Source: an uncultured Bacteroides sp.
GTDB lineage: Bacteria; Bacteroidota; Bacteroidia; Bacteroidales; Bacteroidaceae
Direction: 5' to 3'
DNA length: 64,000 nucleotides
Assembly: GCA_958453305.1 (NCBI GenBank)
Contig: CAUDXH010000009.1
Span: forward strand, 1-64,000
Shown: piece by piece, positions 18,470-28,360 of the stretch
Layout: the number at the start of each line of letters is the position of its first letter
Numbering within the stretch: the first letter of the stretch is position 1
Notes under the pieces: model-generated
What the model was told of the DNA's origin: nothing
What the model saw: the letters and a program-made list of their open reading frames with translations, nothing else
Database searches by the model: none
Position numbers and translations under genes: made by a program

Positions 18470-19726
18470 ATGGCCAAAAAAGAAGAAATAGTCAGTTTGA
18501 TTGACACCTTTTCGGAATTTAAGGAATTAAAGAATATCGACCGTACAACAATGGTAAGCGTTTTGGAAGAATCTTTCCGGAGCGTAATTGCTAAGATGTT
18601 TGGTACAGATGAAAATTATGACGTCATTGTAAACCCGGATAAGGGCGATTTCGAAATATGGCGAAACCGTGAAGTTGTAGCAGACGATGAGCTGACCGAT
18701 CCGAATTTACAGATATCACTGACAGAAGCACGAAAGATCGACGCATCGTATGAACCGGGAGAAGAAGTTACCGATGAAGTCATCTTCGAAAAATTTGGTC
18801 GCCGTGCTATCCTGAACTTACGTCAGACCCTAGCCTCCAAAATTTTAGAGCTCGAAAAAGATAGTCTTTACAATAAATATATTGACAAAGTAGGAACTAT
18901 TATCAGCGCTGAAGTCTATCAGATATGGAAAAAGGAAATCCTGCTGCTGGATGACGAAGGTAATGAACTGCTACTGCCTAAAACCGAACAGATTCCCAGC
19001 GATTTTTATCGCAAAGGAGAAACAGCACGTGCTGTCGTAGCTCGCGTAGACAATAAAAACAACAATCCGAAAATCATTCTTAGCCGTACTTCCCCTGCAT
19101 TCTTGCAGCGTCTCTTCGAACAGGAAGTACCCGAAATCAATGACGGATTAATTACCATTCGCAAGATTGCCCGCATTCCGGGAGAACGTGCAAAAATTGC
19201 AGTGGAATCATACGATGAGCGCATTGATCCTGTAGGAGCATGTGTAGGAGTGAAAGGTTCACGTATCCATGGAATCGTACGCGAATTACGTAACGAAAAC
19301 ATTGATGTAATCAATTACACCTCAAACATCCAGCTATTCATCCAGCGTGCTTTAAGCCCGGCTAAAGTTTCATCTATCGTTATGCACGAAGAAGAAAAGA
19401 AAGCCGAAGTTTATCTCAAGCCGGAAGAAGTTTCATTAGCTATCGGAAAAGGGGGATTAAACATCAAGCTGGCCAGCATGCTTACCGAATACACCATTGA
19501 TGTTTACCGTGAACTGGATGAAAATGCAGCCGATGAAGATATCTACTTGGATGAATTCAAGGATGAAATCGATGAATGGGTTATCAATGCAATTAAGGCT
19601 ATTGGTATTGATACCGCCAAAGGGGTACTTAACGCACCTCGTGAAATGCTGATCGAAAAGGCCGATCTGGAAGAGAATACCGTAGACGACGTGCTGAAAA
19701 TTTTGAAAGCAGAGTTCGAAGACTAA
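18470..19726 (+). CDS. nusA: transcription termination/antitermination factor NusA
   Basis: This 418-aa RNA-polymerase-binding factor acts in pausing, termination and antitermination. The order is an N-terminal RNAP-binding domain (1-~130), an S1 domain (about 135-200), KH1 (VGVKGSRIHGIVRELRNENI) and KH2 (VSLAIGKGGLNIKLASML). The short length shows it lacks the C-terminal acidic repeats of E. coli NusA, as is usual outside proteobacteria. It is cotranscribed with rimP and infB. Confidence 0.97.
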   Translation: MAKKEEIVSLIDTFSEFKELKNIDRTTMVSVLEESFRSVIAKMFGTDENYDVIVNPDKGDFEIWRNREVVADDELTDPNLQISLTEARKIDASYEPGEEVTDEVIFEKFGRRAILNLRQTLASKILELEKDSLYNKYIDKVGTIISAEVYQIWKKEILLLDDEGNELLLPKTEQIPSDFYRKGETARAVVARVDNKNNNPKIILSRTSPAFLQRLFEQEVPEINDGLITIRKIARIPGERAKIAVESYDERIDPVGACVGVKGSRIHGIVRELRNENIDVINYTSNIQLFIQRALSPAKVSSIVMHEEEKKAEVYLKPEEVSLAIGKGGLNIKLASMLTEYTIDVYRELDENAADEDIYLDEFKDEIDEWVINAIKAIGIDTAKGVLNAPREMLIEKADLEENTVDDVLKILKAEFED

Positions 19727-19752
19727 GCCAACGTCGCTCCGTTCTCCGACTC

Positions 19753-19780
19753 TTTCAATTTTCAATTTTCAATTTTCAAC
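19753..19780. repeat. heptamer tandem repeat (CAATTTT) before infB
   Basis: About four copies of a 7-bp unit TTTTCAA lie between the nusA stop and the infB start, 12 bp before the infB ATG. The array is prone to slippage. An effect on infB translation is possible but only inferred. Confidence 0.7.
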
Positions 19781-19792
19781 TAAAAAAAGCTT

Positions 19793-22684
19793 ATGACGAT
19801 TAGACTGAATAAAGTTACAAGAGATTTAAATGTGGGAATTACCACTGTGGTTGACTTTTTGCAGAAAAAAGGATATACCATCGAAGCAAGTCCGAATGCC
19901 AAAATTACTGAAGAACAATACAATGTATTGGTTAAAGAATTCAGTAAAGACAAGGACTTGAAAATAGAGTCGGAGAAAATTTTCCAGGAACGACAGAATA
20001 AAGAACGGAACAAAGTTTCTGTTTCTATTGAAGATTTACAACCCGAAACCGCCAAGCCGGAAGTTATAGAGACCGAAATTCCCGAAGAAGTACGGCCTAA
20101 ATTCAAACAGGTGGGAAAAATTGATTTAGATAACCTGAACAAGAAAAAAACAAAACCTGCGGCAGAAACGGCTTCACCCAAACTCCAAGACATAAAAGAG
20201 GAAAAGGTTTCTGACCTCAAAAAAGAGGAGGAGCCAAAATATGAAAAAGTAGAAAAAACGCAACCGACAGAAACCGTAACAGAAGAATTGAAGCCAGAGC
20301 CGATGGAAAAAGAAGAAAAAAAAGAAATCTCAACAGTGGACACTGCACCGGAAAAGCAGGAAGAAGAGATCTTTAAAATCCGTCCAACAGAATTTAAGTC
20401 AAAAATTAATGTAGTAGGTCAGATTGACTTAGCTGCATTAAATCAATCTACCCGTCCCAAAAAGAAGTCGAAAGAAGAACGACGCAAGGAACGTGAAGAA
20501 AAAGATAAACAGCGTCAGGAACAGCGCAAGCAAATGAAAGACGCTATTATCAAAGAGATACGCAAGACAGATGAAAAAGCAGATAAATCAAGCAATAATG
20601 ATGATGCTGCTAAAAAGAAAAAACGCAATCGTATCAATAAAGAACGTGTTGACTTAAACGATGCGGCTAATGCTTCTGCTCACAATGGAGGACGCCATGA
20701 GAAGCCGGGAAAAGGTTCACAAAACCAAGGAAACGGAAAACATGGAAAAGACCGCTTCAAAAAACCTGTAGTAAAACAAGAGGTCAGTGACGAAGATGTT
20801 GCAAAACAGGTAAAAGAAACATTGGCTCGCCTAACCAATAAAGGAAAAAACAAAGCTGCCAAATACCGTAAGGAAAAACGCGAAACCATCCAGAATCGCC
20901 AAATGGAACAGGAGGAACTGGAACAGAAGGAAAGCAAAGTACTTAAGCTTACAGAGTTTGTTACAGCCAACGAATTGGCAAACATGATGGATATATCTGT
21001 AACTCAAGTAATTTCCACATGTATGAGTGTAGGTATCATGGTTTCTATCAACCAGCGTCTGGACGCAGAAACCATTAACTTGGTTGCCGAAGAATTTGGC
21101 TATAAAACAGAATATATCAGTGCTGAAGTGGCTCAGGCCATCGAAGAAGAAGAGGATGCAGAAGAAGATTTGCAACCACGCGCACCTATCGTTACTGTGA
21201 TGGGACACGTTGACCATGGTAAAACCTCTTTATTGGACTACATCCGTAAGGCAAACGTAATCGCAGGCGAAGCCGGTGGTATTACTCAGCACATCGGAGC
21301 TTACAATGTTAAACTGGAAGACGGACGTCGAATTACATTCCTCGATACTCCGGGTCACGAAGCATTTACCGCTATGCGTGCACGTGGTGCCAAGGTGACA
21401 GACGTTGTTATCATCATTGTTGCTGCCGATGATAATGTCATGCCGCAAACCAAAGAAGCCATCAATCATGCCATGGCTGCAGGTGTACCTATCGTTTTTG
21501 CCATCAACAAAGTAGATAAACCAAGTGCTAATCCTGATAAGATTAAAGAAGAACTGGCTGCCATGAACTACCTGGTGGAAGAATGGGGAGGTAAATATCA
21601 GTCACAAGATATCTCAGCCAAAAAAGGTACCGGAGTCAAAGAACTCTTGGAAAAAGTACTGCTGGAAGCTGAAATGCTTGATCTGAAGGCAAACCCTGAC
21701 CGCAAGGCTACTGGTTCTATCATCGAGTCATCATTGGATAAAGGACGCGGCTATGTGGCTACAGTATTGGTTTCAAACGGAACGCTTCATGTAGGTGATA
21801 TTGTATTGGCAGGTACTTCTTACGGAAAAGTAAAAGCTATGTTCAATGAACGTAACCAGCGCTTGAAGGAAGCCGGACCAGCCGAACCTGTATTGATTCT
21901 CGGATTAAACGGAGCACCAGCTGCCGGTGATACATTCCATGTATTCGATACCGACCAAGAGGCAAGAGAAATTGCCAATAAGCGTGAACAGCTACAGCGT
22001 GAACAAGGCTTGCGTACACAGAAAATGCTTACGCTGGATGAGGTGGGACGCCGCTTAGCCTTAGGCGACTTCCATGAATTAAATGTCATTGTAAAAGGTG
22101 ACGTGGATGGTTCAGTAGAAGCATTGAGTGACTCATTGATCAAGCTGTCAACTGAACAAATTCAAGTTAACGTTATCCACAAGGGTGTAGGGCAGATTTC
22201 TGAATCAGACGTATCATTGGCTGCAGCTTCCGACGCAATCATCGTAGGCTTCCAAGTACGACCGTCAAACAATGCTGCCAAGTTAGCGGAACAAGATGGT
22301 GTAGATATCCGCAAATATTCTATTATTTACGATGCCATCGAAGAAGTGAAGTCAGCAATGGAGGGTATGCTTGCACCGACATTGAAAGAACAAGTTACTG
22401 CAACCATCGAAGTGCGTGAAGTATTCAACATCAGCAAAGTGGGTATGGTAGCGGGAGCAATGGTTAAAACCGGTAAGGTGAAACGCTCCGACAAAGCCCG
22501 TTTGATTCGTGACGGTATCGTTGTATTTACAGGAAGTATCAATGCTTTGAAACGCTTCAAGGACGATGTGAAAGAAGTAGGTACCAACTTTGAATGTGGT
22601 ATCAGCTTGACTAACTGTAATGACCTGAAAGTAGGCGACGTCATTGAAACATACGAGGAAATCGAAGTAAAACAGACGCTATAA
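19793..22684 (+). CDS. infB: translation initiation factor IF-2
   Basis: This 963-aa GTPase brings fMet-tRNA to the 30S subunit. Residues 1-~400 are the lineage-variable, Lys/Glu-rich N-terminal region with two IF2_N-like modules (TRDLNVGITTVVDFLQKKGY at the very start, then VTANELANMMDISVTQVIS). The G domain has GHVDHGKTSLLD (G1), DTPGHEAF (G3) and NKVDKP (G4), followed by domains II-IV. It ends the rimP-nusA-infB unit. Confidence 0.97.
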   Translation: MTIRLNKVTRDLNVGITTVVDFLQKKGYTIEASPNAKITEEQYNVLVKEFSKDKDLKIESEKIFQERQNKERNKVSVSIEDLQPETAKPEVIETEIPEEVRPKFKQVGKIDLDNLNKKKTKPAAETASPKLQDIKEEKVSDLKKEEEPKYEKVEKTQPTETVTEELKPEPMEKEEKKEISTVDTAPEKQEEEIFKIRPTEFKSKINVVGQIDLAALNQSTRPKKKSKEERRKEREEKDKQRQEQRKQMKDAIIKEIRKTDEKADKSSNNDDAAKKKKRNRINKERVDLNDAANASAHNGGRHEKPGKGSQNQGNGKHGKDRFKKPVVKQEVSDEDVAKQVKETLARLTNKGKNKAAKYRKEKRETIQNRQMEQEELEQKESKVLKLTEFVTANELANMMDISVTQVISTCMSVGIMVSINQRLDAETINLVAEEFGYKTEYISAEVAQAIEEEEDAEEDLQPRAPIVTVMGHVDHGKTSLLDYIRKANVIAGEAGGITQHIGAYNVKLEDGRRITFLDTPGHEAFTAMRARGAKVTDVVIIIVAADDNVMPQTKEAINHAMAAGVPIVFAINKVDKPSANPDKIKEELAAMNYLVEEWGGKYQSQDISAKKGTGVKELLEKVLLEAEMLDLKANPDRKATGSIIESSLDKGRGYVATVLVSNGTLHVGDIVLAGTSYGKVKAMFNERNQRLKEAGPAEPVLILGLNGAPAAGDTFHVFDTDQEAREIANKREQLQREQGLRTQKMLTLDEVGRRLALGDFHELNVIVKGDVDGSVEALSDSLIKLSTEQIQVNVIHKGVGQISESDVSLAAASDAIIVGFQVRPSNNAAKLAEQDGVDIRKYSIIYDAIEEVKSAMEGMLAPTLKEQVTATIEVREVFNISKVGMVAGAMVKTGKVKRSDKARLIRDGIVVFTGSINALKRFKDDVKEVGTNFECGISLTNCNDLKVGDVIETYEEIEVKQTL

Positions 22685-22698
22685 ACAACATATATATC

Positions 22699-22723
22699 AT
22701 GCGGGCTAATAATTAGCCTGCAT
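22699..22723 (+). repeat. hairpin after infB
   Basis: ATGCGGGCTAAT and ATTAGCCTGCAT form an almost perfect inverted repeat immediately after the infB stop. No T tract follows, so it may be a 3'-end stability hairpin rather than a terminator. Confidence 0.55.
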
Positions 22724-22740
22724 GTTTACGATAAGGTAAT

Positions 22741-22821
22741 GTCATCCTGAGCGTAGCGAAGGATCCGGTCAGCGCTTGATGGATGTTGCCGGAATCTTTT
22801 CTGCACTCAGGATGACTTTTT
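22741..22821 (+). repeat. GTCATCCTGAGCG...CTCAGGATGAC palindromic element, terminator-like
   Basis: GTCATCCTGAG (22741-22751) pairs with CTCAGGATGAC (22806-22816) across a 54-nt loop, followed by TTTTT. The left arm reads on as CGTAGCGAAGGATC, a form seen as a dispersed intergenic repeat in many genomes. It lies between infB and cvpA and may end infB transcripts. Confidence 0.7.
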
Positions 22822-22832
22822 ATTGATTACGA

Positions 22833-23366
22833 ATGGAAACTCTTGACGGAATTATAGTAATGATTATTGCAGCCGGAGCTATTATGGGATTTTCCAAAGG
22901 CTTCATAAAACAGCTGGTCTCCATGGTTGGGTTAATTGCCGGACTTTTGCTGGCAAGAGCTTTATTTTCTTCAGTAGGCGAACAGCTTGCCGTAAAAATA
23001 GGAAGTTCTGTCAGTTTTGGTCAAATCATTGCTTTCATTCTCATCTGGTTAATCGTACCGATAGGTCTCTCCCTGATAGCTTCCTTGCTGACCCAAGTCA
23101 TCAATGCGGTTCAACTGGGATTTGTTAACCGATGGTTAGGAGCCGGTTTAGGTGGCATCAAATATGCATTATTAGCAAGCATGATTGTCTATTTTATTGA
23201 CTATGCAGATGCAGAAAATGCTTTGATACCCTCAACCAAGAAAACGGATTCTATGTTATATTATCCGATGAAAAACTTTTCCGGAATATTTATTCCGACC
23301 CTAAAAGACGTTACTAAACAACTAATAGATACTGACATATGCAACAAGAACCCAATAAATATGTAA
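22833..23366 (+). CDS. cvpA: CvpA family inner-membrane protein
   Basis: This 177-aa protein has four hydrophobic segments. The N-terminal CvpA signature is MDGIIVMIIAAGAIMGFSKG-like, followed by FIKQLVSMVGLIAGLLLAR. The family is named for colicin V production in E. coli and its biochemical role is unsettled. Its last 28 bp overlap the start of sufB, tying its translation to the SUF operon. Confidence 0.88.
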   Translation: METLDGIIVMIIAAGAIMGFSKGFIKQLVSMVGLIAGLLLARALFSSVGEQLAVKIGSSVSFGQIIAFILIWLIVPIGLSLIASLLTQVINAVQLGFVNRWLGAGLGGIKYALLASMIVYFIDYADAENALIPSTKKTDSMLYYPMKNFSGIFIPTLKDVTKQLIDTDICNKNPINM

Positions 23367-24790
23367 AAGAACTTACGCAGGAGAAGTACAAATATGGCTT
23401 CACCACGGACGTTCATACAGACATCATCGAAAAAGGGTTAAACGAAGAAGTGGTGCGATTAATATCAGCCAAAAAAGGAGAACCTGAATGGCTCCTTGAA
23501 TTCCGGCTGAAAGCATACCGCCACTGGCTGACGATGGAAATGCCTACGTGGGCTCATCTTAATATCCCTGAAATAGATTATCAGGCCATCTCTTATTATG
23601 CCGACCCTACTAAGAAGAAAGAAGGACCTAAGAGCATGGATGAAGTAGATCCAGAACTGGTTAAAACCTTCAACAAACTGGGTATCCCTCTGGAAGAACA
23701 AATGGCACTCAGCGGAATGGCTGTAGATGCTGTAATGGATTCTGTTTCGGTGAAAACCACCTTCAAGGAGACGCTGATGGAAAAGGGTATCATCTTCTGT
23801 TCTATGAGCGAAGCCGTACGCGAACATCCTGATTTGGTTAAAAAATATCTTGGCTCAGTGGTAGGCTACCGGGATAACTTCTTTGCAGCACTCAACTCTG
23901 CAGTTTTCAGCGACGGTTCGTTCGTCTACATCCCGAAAGGTGTACGATGCCCTATGGAATTATCAACTTATTTCCGTATCAATGCAGCAAATACCGGGCA
24001 ATTTGAACGCACACTTATTGTTGCCGATGACGACAGCTACGTTTCTTATCTGGAAGGATGTACCGCCCCTATGCGTGATGAGAACCAACTTCACGCTGCC
24101 ATCGTAGAAATTGTAGTTCTCGACCGTGCTGAAGTAAAATACTCTACCGTGCAAAACTGGTATCCAGGCGATGCTGAAGGTAAAGGAGGAGTTTATAACT
24201 TTGTCACCAAGCGTGGCAACTGTAAGGGAGTAGACAGTAAGCTCTCATGGACGCAAGTTGAAACCGGCTCTGCCATCACATGGAAGTATCCAAGCTGCAT
24301 ACTCAGCGGTGACAATTCTGTGGCTGAATTCTATTCTGTAGCTGTAACCAATAACTATCAACAGGCAGATACAGGAACCAAGATGATTCATATAGGAAAA
24401 AATACCCGTTCCACGATCGTAAGTAAAGGTATCAGTGCAGGAAAAAGCCAGAACTCATACCGAGGTCTGGTACGTGTAGCCGAGAAAGCTGAAAATGCAC
24501 GAAATTACAGCCAGTGCGACTCGCTGCTGCTGGGAAGCCAATGTGGCGCCCACACATTCCCTTATATGGACATCCACAATGAAACAGCGGTGGTAGAACA
24601 TGAAGCAACAACTTCTAAGATATCAGAAGATCAAATATTTTATTGCAACCAGCGCGGAATTCCGACAGAGGATGCTATCGGACTCATTGTCAACGGCTAT
24701 GCCAAAGAAGTTATCAACAAACTTCCCATGGAATTTGCCGTTGAAGCTCAGAAATTACTGTCCATCTCATTAGAAGGAAGCGTAGGATAA
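23339..24790 (+). CDS. sufB: Fe-S cluster assembly scaffold SufB
   Basis: This 483-aa core subunit of the SufBC2D scaffold assembles Fe-S clusters in the cytoplasm. The beta-helix core and SufB hallmarks are present (YLEGCTAPMRDENQLHAA, then SQCDSLLLGSQCGAHTFPY with the cluster-related cysteines, and HEATTSKISEDQIFY). The first 28 bp lie inside the end of cvpA. SufC follows after 16 bp. Confidence 0.97.
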   Translation: MQQEPNKYVKELTQEKYKYGFTTDVHTDIIEKGLNEEVVRLISAKKGEPEWLLEFRLKAYRHWLTMEMPTWAHLNIPEIDYQAISYYADPTKKKEGPKSMDEVDPELVKTFNKLGIPLEEQMALSGMAVDAVMDSVSVKTTFKETLMEKGIIFCSMSEAVREHPDLVKKYLGSVVGYRDNFFAALNSAVFSDGSFVYIPKGVRCPMELSTYFRINAANTGQFERTLIVADDDSYVSYLEGCTAPMRDENQLHAAIVEIVVLDRAEVKYSTVQNWYPGDAEGKGGVYNFVTKRGNCKGVDSKLSWTQVETGSAITWKYPSCILSGDNSVAEFYSVAVTNNYQQADTGTKMIHIGKNTRSTIVSKGISAGKSQNSYRGLVRVAEKAENARNYSQCDSLLLGSQCGAHTFPYMDIHNETAVVEHEATTSKISEDQIFYCNQRGIPTEDAIGLIVNGYAKEVINKLPMEFAVEAQKLLSISLEGSVG

Positions 24791-24806
24791 TTTAATTCAG
24801 AACATT

Positions 24807-25559
24807 ATGTTAGAAATCAAAGACTTACATGCCAACATTAATGGCAAAGAAATATTAAAGGGAATTAACCTCACCGTAAAAGCAGGAGAGGTACATGCGA
24901 TAATGGGACCGAACGGTTCCGGGAAAAGTACACTGAGTAATGTATTGGTAGGTCACCCCGCCTATGAAGTAACCAAAGGTTCGGTTACTTTTAACGGCAA
25001 AGACTTGCTGGCCTTGAATGCAGAAGACCGCAGTCATGAAGGGCTCTTCCTTTCTTTCCAGTATCCGGTAGAAATACCTGGAGTAAGCATGGTAAACTTC
25101 ATGCGAGCTGCCGTAAACGAACAGCGGAAATATAAAGGACTGCCGGCACTTACTGCCAGTGAATTCTTGAAACTGATGCGCCAGAAACGTGAAATCGTTG
25201 AGTTAGACAGCAAGCTGGCCAACCGTTCTGTCAACGAAGGATTCTCAGGAGGTGAGAAAAAGAGAAACGAGATTTTCCAGATGGCCATGCTGGAACCGAA
25301 GTTAAGCATTCTGGACGAAACAGACTCTGGACTTGATATTGATGCCTTACGTATTGTGGCAGAAGGAGTCAACAAACTGAAAACTCCAGAAACCAGCTGC
25401 ATCGTCATCACTCATTACCAGCGTTTGCTCGACTATATCAAGCCAGACATCGTACATGTGCTTTACAAAGGACGAATCGTAAAAACCGCCGGTCCGGAAC
25501 TGGCTCTTGAGCTGGAGGAAAAAGGCTACGACTGGATTAAGAAAGAATTAGGAGAATAA
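24807..25559 (+). CDS. sufC: Fe-S cluster assembly ATPase SufC
   Basis: This 250-aa ABC-type ATPase drives conformational change of SufBD. It has Walker A GPNGSGKST (about 34-42), signature FSGGEKKRNE, Walker B LSILDETDSGLD and the H-loop ITHYQR. Its length matches the family. It lies between sufB and sufD with 3 bp to sufD. Confidence 0.97.
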   Translation: MLEIKDLHANINGKEILKGINLTVKAGEVHAIMGPNGSGKSTLSNVLVGHPAYEVTKGSVTFNGKDLLALNAEDRSHEGLFLSFQYPVEIPGVSMVNFMRAAVNEQRKYKGLPALTASEFLKLMRQKREIVELDSKLANRSVNEGFSGGEKKRNEIFQMAMLEPKLSILDETDSGLDIDALRIVAEGVNKLKTPETSCIVITHYQRLLDYIKPDIVHVLYKGRIVKTAGPELALELEEKGYDWIKKELGE

Positions 25560-25562
25560 GCA

Positions 25563-26906
25563 ATGAAAGCAGAACAACAATATATTGATCTTTTCACACA
25601 ATACGAAGCTCTGATTTGCAAACACAGCGCAGAGGTCCTGAATGCCCCACGCGCCCGTGCTTTTGCCGATTTCGAGCAGCTTGGATTTCCCACGCGGAAA
25701 AATGAAAAGTACAAGTACACTGATGTAAGCAAATACTTTGCTCCAGATTACGGGCTAAACCTAAGCCGCCTGGACTTTCCGGTCAACCCCTATGAAGTAT
25801 TCAAGTGCGATGTACCCAATATGAGTACCTCACTTTACTTCGTAGTGAACGACTCTTTCTACCAGAAGGCACAGCCTACCGCTACCCTTCCTGACGGAGT
25901 ACTCTTCGGAAGCCTGAAAGAGATGGCCGAAGCTCATCCGGAGCTGATTAAGAAATATTACGGCAAACTGGCAGATACATCGCAAGATGCTATTGCAGCC
26001 TTTAATACGATGTTCGCTCAAGACGGTGTGTGCATGTATGTTCCTAAAGGCACGGTAATCGATAAGCCTATCCAGCTTGTCAACATCCTGCGTGCTGATA
26101 CCAACACCATGGTAAACCGGCGTATACTGATTATACTGGAAGAGGGTGCACAAGCCAAATTGCTTATTTGCGACCATGCCATGGATGAAGTTAACTTCCT
26201 TTCCACACAAGTCATTGAAGTATTCGCCCATGACAATACGGTATTCGACTTATACGAACTGGAAGAGACTCATAACAGTACCATACGCTTTAACAACCTG
26301 TACGTCCATCAGGAAGAAAACAGCAACGTACTGCTGAACGGCATGACCCTTCATAACGGAACTACCCGGAACACCACTCAGGTTACACTTGCAGGAAAAG
26401 GTGCTGAAGTCAATCTGTGCGGAGTAGCTATTGCTGATAAAAACGAACAAGTCGATAATCATACGTTCATCGACCATCAAGTGTCAGACTGTACCAGCAA
26501 CGAACTCTTCAAATACGTACTTGATGACCAGGCAGTCGGAGCATTTGCCGGTAGAGTTCTGGTAAGAGAAGGAGCACAGCACACTTCATCACAGCAAACC
26601 AACCGCAATATTTGCGCTACCCGTGAAGCACGTATGTACACACAGCCGCAACTTGAAATCTATGCCGATGATGTGAAATGCTCACATGGAGCTACCGTCG
26701 GACAGTTAGATGAGAATGCACTGTTCTATATGCGCCAACGCGGTATTACCTTAAAAGAAGCACGCCTACTTCTGATGTTTTCATTTGTCAATGAGGTCAT
26801 TGACAATATACGTATGGATGCATTAAAAGACCGGCTTCACCTATTGGTAGAAAAACGCTTCCGCGGTGAACTGAACAAATGCCAGGGATGTGCCATCTGC
26901 AAATAA
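25563..26906 (+). CDS. sufD: Fe-S cluster assembly protein SufD
   Basis: This 447-aa paralogue of SufB completes the SufBC2D complex. The N-terminal helical part (FPTRKNEKYKYTDVS) is typical of SufD. The C-terminal beta-helix carries the conserved His of KCSHGATVGQLDENALFY. It starts 3 bp after sufC and ends in a Cys-rich tail CQGCAICK. Confidence 0.95.
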   Translation: MKAEQQYIDLFTQYEALICKHSAEVLNAPRARAFADFEQLGFPTRKNEKYKYTDVSKYFAPDYGLNLSRLDFPVNPYEVFKCDVPNMSTSLYFVVNDSFYQKAQPTATLPDGVLFGSLKEMAEAHPELIKKYYGKLADTSQDAIAAFNTMFAQDGVCMYVPKGTVIDKPIQLVNILRADTNTMVNRRILIILEEGAQAKLLICDHAMDEVNFLSTQVIEVFAHDNTVFDLYELEETHNSTIRFNNLYVHQEENSNVLLNGMTLHNGTTRNTTQVTLAGKGAEVNLCGVAIADKNEQVDNHTFIDHQVSDCTSNELFKYVLDDQAVGAFAGRVLVREGAQHTSSQQTNRNICATREARMYTQPQLEIYADDVKCSHGATVGQLDENALFYMRQRGITLKEARLLLMFSFVNEVIDNIRMDALKDRLHLLVEKRFRGELNKCQGCAICK

Positions 26907-26932
26907 AGGCGAATTTTAAAACCAAAAGACAA

Positions 26933-28150
26933 ATGTATAACATTGACCACATAAGAGAGGATTTCCCTATACTGTCTCGTACGGTGTACGGGAAACCTCT
27001 TATTTACCTCGATAATGCTGCCACTACCCAAAAGCCCCGCTGCGTAGTTGAAGCTATTACCGAAGAATATTACTCGGTAAATGCCAACGTACACCGTGGC
27101 GTACACTTCCTCTCCCAGCAGGCCACAGAGCTTCATGAAGCCTCACGTGAAACAGTACGACGCTTCATCAATGCACGCAGCACTGCCGAAATCATATTTA
27201 CCCGTGGAACGACTGAAAGTATCAATCTGATAGCCTCATCCTTTACCGACAGCCAAATGGAAGCCGGAGATGAAATCATTATCTCCACCATGGAGCATCA
27301 TAGCAACATTGTTCCTTGGCAACTTCAAGCTGAACGAAAAGGGATTAAGCTGAAAGTTATTCCTATGAATGACCAAGGCGAGGTACTTTTAGATGAATAT
27401 GCCAAACTCTTTACAGAACGCACAAAGTTGGTTTCTATTACCCACATGTCAAACGTACTTGGAACCATCAACCCTGTAAAAGAGATGATTGCTACTGCCC
27501 ACGCACACAATATTCCGGTGTTAGTGGATGGGGCACAGGCTGTTCCTCACATGAAAGTGGATGTGCAGGAGCTGGGAGCTGATTTCTATGCCTTCAGTGG
27601 ACATAAGATTTACGGACCTACCGGTGTAGGAGTGCTTTACGGAAAAGAGGAATGGCTGGACCGCCTGCCTCCGTATCAGGGAGGAGGTGAAATGATACAA
27701 AACGTAAGTTTTGAAAAGACTACCTTTAACACACTCCCCTTCAAATTCGAAGCGGGAACTCCCGACTATGTGGGAACAACCGCATTGGCACGTGCTCTAG
27801 ACTATGTTTCATCAATCGGTATAGAAGCTATTGCCGCTCATGAGCATGAGTTGACTCAATATGCCATGAAACGTATGAAAGAGATTGAAGGGCTCCGTAT
27901 CTTCGGAGAAGCCGGGCAAAAAGGAGGAGTCATCTCTTTCCTGGTAAAAGACATCCATCATTTTGATATGGGTACCTTGCTCGATCGACTAGGCATTGCT
28001 GTTCGTACCGGGCACCATTGTGCCGAACCGCTCATGCACCGTTTAGGTATCGAAGGAACCGTACGTGCTTCATTCGCACTCTATAATACCTTCGAGGAAG
28101 TAGACCTCCTCGTTGAAGGAATTAACAGAGTCAGCAAAATGTTTGGATAA
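26933..28150 (+). CDS. sufS: cysteine desulfurase SufS
   Basis: This 405-aa PLP enzyme releases persulfide sulfur from cysteine for the SUF scaffold. PLP lysine K225 lies in SGHKIYGPTGVGVLYG. The active-site cysteine C363 lies in VRTGHHCAEPLM, the group II (SufS) form. The start is ATG 26933 (MYNIDHIRED), 26 bp after sufD; an upstream ATG at 26879 lies within sufD and adds 18 atypical residues. No sufE or sufU is in the window. A strong terminator follows. Confidence 0.96.
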   Translation: MYNIDHIREDFPILSRTVYGKPLIYLDNAATTQKPRCVVEAITEEYYSVNANVHRGVHFLSQQATELHEASRETVRRFINARSTAEIIFTRGTTESINLIASSFTDSQMEAGDEIIISTMEHHSNIVPWQLQAERKGIKLKVIPMNDQGEVLLDEYAKLFTERTKLVSITHMSNVLGTINPVKEMIATAHAHNIPVLVDGAQAVPHMKVDVQELGADFYAFSGHKIYGPTGVGVLYGKEEWLDRLPPYQGGGEMIQNVSFEKTTFNTLPFKFEAGTPDYVGTTALARALDYVSSIGIEAIAAHEHELTQYAMKRMKEIEGLRIFGEAGQKGGVISFLVKDIHHFDMGTLLDRLGIAVRTGHHCAEPLMHRLGIEGTVRASFALYNTFEEVDLLVEGINRVSKMFG

Positions 28151-28170
28151 TTCCCCTCCCCTAATCGACA

Positions 28171-28220
28171 AAAAGGCTGTGTGCCGGTTTTAATGAACCG
28201 GTGGTACACAGCCTTTTTTC
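28171..28220 (+). terminator. terminator of the SUF operon
   Basis: AAGGCTGTGT (28173-28182) pairs with ACACAGCCTT (28206-28215), with a GC-rich inner stem CCGG/CCGG, followed by TTTTTT. Confidence 0.9.
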
Positions 28221-28270
28221 GCCTTCCATTTTCTGCCACGCATAAAATGTCCCACCATGTAATTATGCTT

Positions 28271-28305
28271 TTTGCACGTTGATTTCCTGACATTTGCTAT
28301 CTTTG
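28271..28305 (+). promoter_or_regulatory. promoter candidate for the RhuM-Fic islet
   Basis: TATCTTTG (28298-28305) matches the -7 consensus; TTTG at 28271-28274 is the nearest -33 candidate, with a longer than usual 23-bp spacer. Confidence 0.5.
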
Positions 28306-28360
28306 TGTACAGATTTAATCCTAACAAAGAAAAATACAATGAACAGGATACGAAAAATGA

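Noticed and set aside
19780..20343. 187-codon minus-strand open frame
   Set aside because: Antisense to the Lys/Glu-rich start of infB; its Ser/Phe-rich composition is the expected shadow of such sequence.
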